DNA of 64,000 nt, from assembly GCF_036373705.1 (NCBI RefSeq), contig NC_089852.1, forward strand, positions 32,191,707 to 32,255,706, read 5' to 3'. The notes beneath the pieces are model-generated. The model was not told the DNA's origin. It did not search any database and saw only the letters and a program-made list of their open reading frames with translations. This document shows positions 57,102-64,000 of the stretch, piece by piece; the first letter of the stretch is position 1; the number at the start of each line of letters is the position of its first letter. Position numbers and translations under genes: made by a program. Origin of the DNA: Amia ocellicauda (taxonomy: Eukaryota > Chordata > Actinopteri > Amiiformes > Amiidae).

Positions 57102-57370
57102 TTACTGATATACCTGCCGATATTAACTTTTTTGATAGCATGGAAATCAGACATTTTCTAGCATGGATCCCTCAAATTTGTCTCTCATGGAGAAATTGTG
57201 ACAAAGATAGGCACTGAAGGCAGGATTTTTACATTTGAACAATACATTTTATTAAGTTAACATTAATTATCATCATAAATAACCACAAATCAAAAACCCT
57301 AAAATAAATTATATAAATTAGAATAAGGGAAAATAAAGGAAAAATATAAAAATATGCAAAGAACAAGATT
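57101..57370 (-). mobile_element. hAT fragment related to 50216-51167
   Basis: Read on the minus strand it matches 50830-51090 of the hAT: CATGCTAGAAAATGTCTGATTTCCATGCTA, TTAATATCGGCAGGTATATCAGTAAT, and the AATTAATGTTAACTTAATAAAATG part. No ends preserved. Confidence 0.6.
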
Positions 57371-58264
57371 TAGATTTTTCACTGTAACCTGAGCTTGCTT
57401 GTCATTTTGGAAACATTTTACTTGCTGTTGTCCAGTCAACATTTTCAGCAAACATTTACTGTAATTTATTTATTTTAGTCACTATTGTTAATTTTGAAAT
57501 GCAACTTAAAATGAATTTACGTTTCACAAAAACATTTCTTCAATGCCATAGTATACGGTATCTTCAGTCATGACGAGAATAAACACAAATCAAAACCATG
57601 GATACTCAAATGCAGCACAGCTTACAAAAATACAGACAGGTGACAAATTAAAGGAAAAACCAACATAAAGTGTCTCAGTAAGGTGTTGGGCCACCATGAG
57701 CTGCCAGAACAGCTTCAATGTGCCTTGGCATAGATTCTACGTGTCTCTGGAACTCTACTGGAGGTGTTTTGATGGTGGTGGAGAGCGCTGTCTAACACGT
57801 TGGTCCAAAATCTCCCATAGGTGTTCAATTGGGTTGAGATCTGGTGACTGCAAAGGCCATAGCATATGATTCACATCATTTTCATACTCATATATAGAGA
57901 CCACTCCCATCAGGATAGAAATGTTTCACCATAGGATAATGGTAATCACTCAGAATAACTTTGTAATTCTTTGCAGTGACCCTTCCCTCTAAGGGGACAA
58001 GTGGACCCAAACCATGAAAAGAAAATGCCCTCTACAGCATAATAGAGCCTCTGGACCTCCTCACTGTAGGGGTCAAGTAGGCAGGCCTGTACCATTCTCT
58101 TGATGTCGCCACACATGTACTTGCCCACTTGTCGAGAATATGGTGAAGGATGACTCATCTGACCATAGGCACATTTACACTGCCATTTCTGATCCGGATC
58201 AAATGCATCGGAACATTTGATTATGATCAGTGGTGTTGCCTTTACACGACAAGTCAAATCTTCA

Positions 58265-58870
58265 TTATATGGATATATTAAATTTGTCCTTTATAACACG
58301 GTTATATCAAAAACTAATTTTATCTCATTGATTATTATTCTAACAAGTAAAACCAATGCATTTGCATAGTTTTCGCAACCGATGCATTTTAAATACATAT
58401 ACAAATAAAATAAGTTACTTTTTGCAGCTGAAGCATTTGAAATTAAGATGAAGTAACAAGCCATTTAGTACTGATTTTAACAATATATTATTTGTAATAA
58501 GGGAAATAGGGAAGGGTCTCTTATGTGCTCCACTGATGCGTGTCTGCCGCCTGCCTTTAAAACACTGCCGCATTAGCATGTCAGATCAACCTTAATTATA
58601 TGTATATTTTAAATTAGTCATTTAGAACACAGGGCTGTATTGAAAATTGTATTGATCTCATTATGAATTATTGTAACAAATAAAACCAATGCACTTGCAT
58701 ATTTTTCACAACAGAAGCATTGAAAATAAAAATACAATTATATATTTTTGCTAACAAAATAACAAGCCATTTAGTGTTTGTTTTAACAGTATTTTATTGA
58801 TAATATGGGCAGTAGGGATGTGTTCTCCTAATTGCTCCACTGATGTGAAGGGTGTTTGTCTGCTCCCCAG
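58265..58870 (+). repeat. Diverged tandem duplication, unit about 310 bp
   Basis: 58265-58580 and 58590-58880 share, in order, AATTATATG-ATAT, AAAACCAATGCA-TTGCATA, ACAAGCCATTTAGT, TGCTCCACTGATG and the GCATGT end. Identity looks like 70-75%. Confidence 0.7.
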
Positions 58871-59061
58871 TCACTAAAACACATGCCACCACAGTGCATG
58901 TATGGCACACAGAATTGTGGGATACCTGGAGGTTGGGTCCCATACTCTTTACCTCAACTGTACTAGATATGATAATAAACTAACCTGAGAGATCAGTACA
59001 GTAGGTGGCAGTGTTATAATTATCTGGGACATAAGACACCGTGAGTTTGAACCTTCTATTT

Positions 59062-59122
59062 AAATAGTAAAGAAGCCAGCTCGGAAAAGGAAGGTAAACT
59101 GTCTCGGTCTCTTTATTTTTCA
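59062..59122 (+). repeat. 61-bp direct repeat, first copy (second at 59556-59616)
   Basis: AAATAGTAAAGAAGCCAGCTC...CTCTTTATTTTTCAG occurs twice with two or three differences. Both copies end in a pyrimidine tract and CAG, the look of a 3' splice site. Confidence 0.8.
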
Positions 59123-59905
59123 GGTTAGTTTTCTGGGTTTAAATCTAATTCTTACTAAACTGGTAAAAATACAATTATGGTAAATTGCTAAATTGCTCTT
59201 TCCTGCTGCTGTGTGTTGTTCATTTATTTTGCTTGTCCATTGGTAAAATGATTAAAATAAGTGTTTAAAGATTTAATGCTTTACCATGTGTTCACAAAGA
59301 ACAAGGTGCTAAGTTAAAATGTGAACTAAATACTGAATCGGTATGGTGAAATACATGAATCTGAACAAAATGCAACTTTATCTTAATCAGATATTAATTT
59401 GTGGTTATAACTTTGTTTTGACTGTTAAAACCTAAGTTAGTCTATGAGTTTAAGGGCAAGATGGCGAAGGTGCATTGTTTGCCATTGTGAAGTTTGTGAG
59501 CTGTAACATACATGGAAAACTATGAAATGTATCCTGATGAATATACAGATTTGAAAAATAGTAAAGAAGCCAGCTCTGAAAAGGAAGGTAAACTGTCTCG
59601 ATCTCTTTATTTTTCAGTAATCTGGCAACGTGTTTTGCCATCCCTAGACCTGTAACACATGCCGGAACTTGAGCCGGTCAAGCGTTTACACTGCCAGGAT
59701 GAAATGCTACCGATGCATTTGATCAGGATCTGTACCATCTCCCTGAGAGGTACATTTGATCTGATCGCCGAGCGTTTACACTGCCATTTCTGATCCTGAT
59801 CAAATGCTACTGATGCATTTGATCCGGATCAGAAATGGCAGTGTAAATGGGCCTCATATCACTTTTGTAGACCAGTGCTTGTGGTTTTTGCACCACTGAA
59901 TTCTC

Positions 59906-60485
59906 AAATGTGAATTTGTATTTGTAATTAGGGGTTTATTCACGAACTATAGGTGCTTCAATATATCTGTCAGGCCCTAATACATAGTGGAATGCTTTGG
60001 GTCTGATACTACATACAGTGATTTAGGGCAGGCCATAAATGATTGTTCTTTTCGAGGACTGATTCTCCTTGTACATCAGCCTAGAAATATGTTTACCACA
60101 ATATGTTTATAAAAATTACATCACTTAACAATATAGTATTTGTTTAAAAATAAAAAAATGAAAAAAGTGTTAATTTCCAGATATCTCCTGCCATTTAATA
60201 TAGTTTTTTAATATATCTTTTTTGAATACCACATTTTACAAAAATAACAAATGTTTATGACTTCTCCCTGTATCATGATCCTGATTAACATTGGCAATAA
60301 GTTAAGTATCCCAGATATTTTCCATTATTTCTCTGTGAGAGAATTAAACGGTGTTGCATGTTTTTGTTGCTTAAATCTGTAGCCATGTCAGCCATGTCAG
60401 TATGAAATACACAGCCTATATATATCTAACTGGTTGTAACTAACTTGGCAGAACTTATTCTTAAGAACAAATAATTTATTTAATA
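59906..60485. other. Spacer, nothing recognised
   Basis: AT-rich, no gene or repeat end. Confidence 0.4.
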
Positions 60486-61425
60486 TTATGAATATGACAA
60501 CAACATTCTGGGATCCTGCTCAGTCACATAGTCTCTCCATGCTGGAGAAACTGTAGCCCTGTGAGGTCGCCCTTGCCTCTGGGTTGCTGCAGGTGGAACT
60601 GGTGGAACTGGTGGAACTGGCATCCCCTCTCTGTCTGGATTTCCCATAGCTTGTGGTTGCCCCAAGGTGGACGTCCATCCCGTATCTCGCACCGGTATTG
60701 GAGAAGGGTCAGAGACCCTGTGCAACCGATTTGCATGCCACTGAGATCCGTCGTGAAGTTGATGGTAGCTGGCCCCAACTTCTTCTCAGTCTTAAATGGA
60801 TTGGACCAGTGAGATGGCAGTTTGCGGCGATGACAATCATATCTGATGCACACCCAGTCCGATACCTTCAGGCTTGGAGGCCAGGATCTGTAACGCTGAG
60901 TAGGCGCTTTGAGGAGGAGTTTTCTGGTTGACCTTGAGGTGATCCAATGGGAGCTGCAGTTCCCTTCCCAACGTAAGAAAGGTGGGCGAAACCCCTGAGG
61001 TTGTGTGCTTGGTGGCCCGGAAATGTAGGAGAGTCTGCAGAAGAGCCATACCAAACTGATATCCCTCAGACAGATGAGCGCGGATGCCATTCTTCAAGGT
61101 TTTGTTCAACCTTGGCCTGTGGATGATACACTGCTGTCCTTATGTGTGCAATGCCCTGCTCCCTTAAGTAGGTGGAAAACTCTGCCGAAGCAAACTGGGA
61201 CTCATTGTCTGTAGTAATTTTGTTGGGCAAACCTCACCGTGCGAATAGTGCATCAAGGTTGCGTGTAAAAGCCTGGGTGGTAGTAGAACTCAAAGGCAGG
61301 GCTTCTGGCTACTTGGAATGCAGATCATAAATTCTTAACAGGTAACGAGCATGAGCAGGGGCTCCATGTAATTCCCCACATATGTTGATCTGCAGATGCT
61401 CCCATGGCCCCGCTGGCCACTCTAC
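60486..61425 (-). pseudogene. Gypsy integrase and Pol C-terminus
   Basis: WEHLQINICGELHGAPAHAR at about 61375-61410 (the first catalytic Asp, expected in QIDICG, is Asn), and TDNESQFASAEFSTYLREQG near 61150-61205 with the second Asp. The third acidic region is then disrupted by a frameshift near 61105. NKTLKNGIRAHLSEGYQFGM follows, and the Pol tail has NRLHRVSDPSPIPVRDTG and VPPVPPAATQRQ. At least three frames. Confidence 0.8.
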
Positions 61426-61429
61426 TGGA

Positions 61430-61897
61430 GATAGGGGTGCTGGTGGGTGCCAGGGGCACGTGCAGATAGCCTTGTCGCAGGTCGAGTTTGCTGAAGACGG
61501 TAGACCCATGGAAATGAGTAGTGAGCTCTTCGGCTGTTGGCAGAGGATGTTTTTCAGATACAATGGCTTTGTTAATGGCACGCAAGTCAACACACAGATG
61601 CAGCTCCCCATTCTTCTTGCGTGAAATCACTAAATTGGACACCCAGGGTGATGCATTGATGGGCTCAATGATGTCTGCATCCAAGAGATGGTGCAGCTTC
61701 TGGGAGACCTGGTCACGGAGAGCAAGTGGCACCCGCCGTAAAGGCTGGATGACAGGGGAGGCTGTTGCGTTCACTGTAGGCTGGTGAACAAAGTCCATGA
61801 GACAACCATGACTCTCAAACAGATCTGGAAATTGAGCTGACCAAGGAGTTGAGATGTGCTGAAACATAGAAAAGAGCAACTGGCACGGCATGTGTCT
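61430..61897 (-). pseudogene. Gypsy reverse transcriptase, N-terminal part
   Basis: LLDADIIEPINASPWVSNLV, RKKNGELHLCVDLRAINKAI and TVFSKLDLRQGYLHVPLA include the first catalytic Asp (KLDL). The palm YxDD part, thumb and RNase H have been deleted. The frame opens into the solo LTR to the right. Confidence 0.85.
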
Positions 61898-62483
61898 TGT
61901 AATGTAATGTAGAACCCGTCTCGGAAATAAGTGGAGAAGTCGTCGAGATAAAGCAAATAGAACTTTAATCAAGCCGGCTTGGAAGACCCATGCCAGGAAA
62001 ATTCTTTCAGTGAGAACTTAATATTTACAAACATGAGTGCAGCTTTATAGGAAAGTGACGTGAAATCTTATGGTAGTTCATCCAATCAGAAGGTACAAGT
62101 CCGAGTCTGTTTACGATCTGTCTTCCCGTGAAGAGGTGATGGATCCAAAAAGCAGATGTCTGTCTTTGATGTGCACTAGGAAGATGTGATCTCACGGTCA
62201 TCATTTACCTAGTGTCAATCGCTCATTAACAGAAACAGTTCCTGCCTATCTGGAGAAACAATTAAGTCACAAACAGATTTTCAACAAAACAGCTGTAGGC
62301 TATTTCGGCACTGTGTGATCTTTTATTACTGACAGGAGTTTCTAACAAATGAACCTTGTTGACCTTTTGCTTAGCCTGCTAAAGCTAATCTGCTCAGTCT
62401 GTATACAAGCTACTTCTAATGCTAGTATTAATATAAAACATTATATAATTATCACAAAACACTTTCTTCAACTTTCCTATACA
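61898..62483 (-). repeat. Solo LTR inside the Gypsy pol
   Basis: Minus strand starts TGTATAGG at 62483 and ends CATTACA at 61898. The flanks GTGTCT (61892-61897) and GAGTCT (62484-62489) match 5 of 6. A TATA box TTCCTATAAAGC lies near 62050 and an ATTAAAG possible signal near 61965. Unrelated to the host Gypsy, so a later insertion that recombined to a solo LTR. Confidence 0.75.
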
Positions 62484-62489
62484 GAGTCT

Positions 62490-62981
62490 TCACACTAAGA
62501 CAATGATGGGGTTGTGGCCATACCCAGAAAGTGAGACAGTAGATGTCTGCAGAGGCACATGAGAAAAAAGTGTGTCGTAAGTGGGTTTATTTAGCAATGT
62601 CACTACGGCCCCTTTGTCAACCAGCAGTGGAAGTAGTACATCCCTTGACATAGCACCCACATTGCTTGAATCCTGTCGGTTTCTGCAGCACAGAATTAAT
62701 AGAGACTGGCATAGAATGTTCCACGCCAGGTGAAGGAGGAGGTGTTGAAGCATGGTACCAGTGACCAAAATGGTTGAGTTTGTTGCATCTCCTATACCGT
62801 TGACCCTATGTTGGACAAGAGGAAGCCCGAGTTTCATGACTGGTTGAGCCACAGTTTGTACAACACCTCGCCATAGCTGCATTTTGAACCTTTTGAACTG
62901 CGCATTCTCCACCCCTGTTAATTTACGTGCACCAGCGAGCGTTGCCTCCACTTGTTTACAAATTGCGAGTGCTTTCTCCAA
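62490..62981 (-). pseudogene. Gypsy protease region
   Basis: LLVDKGAVVTLLNKPTYDTL corresponds to the retropepsin active site (usually VDTGA or VDSGA; here VDKGA, so the catalytic Asp is kept but the Thr/Ser is lost), with SGYGHNPI downstream. The upstream part has the Gag end ALAICKQVEATLAGARKL. Frame 62490-62981 is open, but the flanking regions are shifted. Confidence 0.7.
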
Positions 62982-63023
62982 TGTTAAATCTTCTAACAGC
63001 AGTCTTTCTCTCAGCTGTGTGCA

Positions 63024-63420
63024 TTATGTTTTTTCAATCAGTTGATCTCTAATCAGTTCGTCCTGTAAAGTCCTGAATTTACAATGCTGAACTAGCTCTG
63101 GCAGTGACGACACAAATTGCAAGACTGACTCACCTGGTCTCTGAGCTCTCTGCCGAAACTGAAAACAATGCATGAGGACACTCTGACCAGAGCTGAAGTG
63201 TACCCTGAGAGCTGTGGTAGCGACTTTACAACTGTCATCCGTGATCTGCAACGTAGAGAAGATGCACTGTCCTTCTGTGCCCAGACAATGCAGTAGGATG
63301 GCCTGTTTCCTTGCATCAACCACCATGTTAAGCCCCAGGGCCAGCAAGTAGGTATTAAAGGATTCAATCCAGCGGCTCCACGGGACGGACAACATGCCCG
63401 GATGTGGCAGGAACAGCGTG
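63024..63420 (-). pseudogene. Gypsy Gag
   Basis: SRWIESFNTYLLALGLNMV, ARKQAILLHCLGTEGQCIF, and FRQRAQRPGESVLQFVSSLPELVQHCKF are the capsid-like Gag motifs of vertebrate Gypsy elements. The frame ends at the next coding piece with DELIRDQLIEKT. The N-terminus beyond 63420 is not recognised. Confidence 0.8.
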
Positions 63421-63539
63421 GGTGAAGGTAAATTGAATTATCCCATGCTCGTCTCCAAAATTTTATAAATTCACCTGACAGGAGATAACTGTTTAAACCT
63501 GAACCTTTATTTACATTAACATCCACCTTACGAATGCCG

Positions 63540-64000
63540 TTAGCATTTTTCCTGAATAACCTCTACATAATCTTAATCAATTACAATAAGCATCTGGTGA
63601 ATAAATTAATCACACATCTATAACATCGTGTGTGACATCAACTTTTATTTTATATGGGATTCCTTAAAAAAAAAAAAAACCTTGTCCTGACAAAATTGTC
63701 AATGAGTCAGGTCATGGTTGTATTATCAGTATTTTTTCAAGGTCATGATTTATTTCTGCAGTCTGTAAATTTAAGAAACATCTGCCTGTGATGCCAGCAT
63801 CGGGGGGCACACAACTTTGATGCATTAAGTACTTTTGTTTATGGTATCATCCAGAAAACCTTAGCATATAACCTTACATATAGTAACCAGTAATCAGTTT
63901 TTACCGATATATTTAAAATGTGATCGAGTACATGCAAACATCCCTTGCATATTTTAAGGTTATAAGTGAGTCTAAACAGGGGAAAGCTAAAAACCGGGAC
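63540..64000. other. Spacer, nothing recognised
   Basis: AT-rich sequence with an A run at 63667-63680. No feature seen. Confidence 0.4.

Larger units (their letters stand above)
58168..59853. mobile_element. Unclassified inverted-repeat DNA element, 1.69 kb
   Basis: Terminal repeats of about 42 bp, GGCACATTTACACTGCCATT then TCTGATCCGGATCAAATGCATC, with one mismatch (GGCA versus GGCC) against the right end. The flanks CCATA (58163-58167) and TCATA (59854-59858) suggest a 5-bp target duplication. Subterminal GATCMGGATC-type motifs and GTTTACACTGCC recur at 59680-59790. The interior has a diverged tandem duplication and a 61-bp direct repeat. No protein of any known transposase was recognised, so it is non-autonomous. 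The superfamily is not assigned. Confidence 0.7.
57633..59905 (-). mobile_element. Tc1-like element split by an inverted-repeat element
   Basis: Left terminus CAGACAGGTGACAAATTAAAGG after TA. The minus strand carries decayed transposase pieces such as [20 protein letters not shown] near 57800-57850. The sequence stops at 58167 in CATCTGACCATA and resumes after the guest at 59854 with TCATATCACTTTTGTAGACC ... TTTTTGCACCACTGAA, as the family continues (by recall). Its right end is lost after about 59905. Confidence 0.75.
60486..63420 (-). mobile_element. Ty3/Gypsy retrotransposon, degraded, split by a solo LTR
   Basis: Minus-strand order gag, protease, RT, integrase as in Ty3/Gypsy. Sequence between the RT palm and the integrase core is deleted near 61430. 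No LTR of its own recognised. Right limit near 63420 where coding similarity stops. Confidence 0.8.

Noticed and set aside
57946-58257. 103-residue minus-strand frame as a gene
   Set aside because: Spans the junction of a Tc1 and the inverted-repeat element and has no coherent protein features.
60561-60931. Trp/Asn-rich plus-strand frames
   Set aside because: Antisense of the Pro-rich tail of the Gypsy Pol.

Overview
This window is vertebrate nuclear DNA from a ray-finned fish. It is AT-rich, full of microsatellites and dense with transposons. Four intact single-coding-exon odorant receptor (OR) genes, all on the minus strand, are of the fish class I type, most like the delta group. The repeats are the typical fish set: many Tc1/mariner families, hAT elements and MITEs, DIRS-type tyrosine-recombinase retrotransposons, Ty3/Gypsy elements, L2 and CR1 LINE tails, and retroviral LTRs. 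The exact species cannot be told from the sequence.

Layout. 1-2.6 kb: 5' end of a decayed endogenous retrovirus (ERV; minus strand) with gag, a tRNA-Ile primer site and its LTR. 2.9-4.9 kb: hAT and LTR fragments and an OR 5' flank without its receptor. 4.9-8.3 kb: DIRS copy 1 (minus). 8.5-12.15 kb: four Tc1/mariner elements of different families, end to end. 12.3-13.5 kb: OR gene 1 with its noncoding first exon. 14.25-16.5 kb: DIRS copy 2 (plus), internally deleted but keeping the tyrosine recombinase. 17.1-19.6 kb: a hAT element holding a solo LTR and a complete Tc1. 19.7-20.6 kb: OR pseudogene, part of a duplicated OR unit. 21.4-25.6 kb: DIRS copy 3 (plus) with both terminal inverted repeats and the internal complementary region. 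25.8-33.6 kb: Tc1 end fragments, a hAT, an OR pseudogene, a Gypsy RT fragment, a retroviral LTR and two Tc1 copies head to head as a large palindrome. 33.6-36.7 kb: Gypsy element with a SCAN-like Gag, then a Tc1 3' end. 36.8-38.6 kb: OR gene 2. 39-42.2 kb: Tc1 fragments and an OR pseudogene. 42.3-44.2 kb: OR gene 3. 46-52.7 kb: nested LTRs, a PIF/Harbinger-like MITE, a hAT with an inserted SINE, and a dead L2 LINE. 53.1-54.3 kb: a nearly intact Tc1-like transposon with DD36E spacing. 55.2-56.6 kb: OR gene 4. 57.6-59.9 kb: a Tc1 split by an unclassified 1.69-kb inverted-repeat element. 60.5-63.4 kb: a degraded Gypsy split by a solo LTR.

The only host function visible is odour detection. Each OR has a coding exon preceded by a short noncoding exon and a TATA-containing promoter. 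Genes 3 and 4 share nearly identical core promoters. Everything else is mobile DNA at various stages of decay, and the nesting gives a relative order of insertions. I found no convincing new host gene system. The strongest candidates for something undescribed are the inverted-repeat element at 58.17-59.85 kb and the head-to-head Tc1 palindrome at 31.4-33.3 kb. All assignments come from reading motifs by eye; no database search was run.
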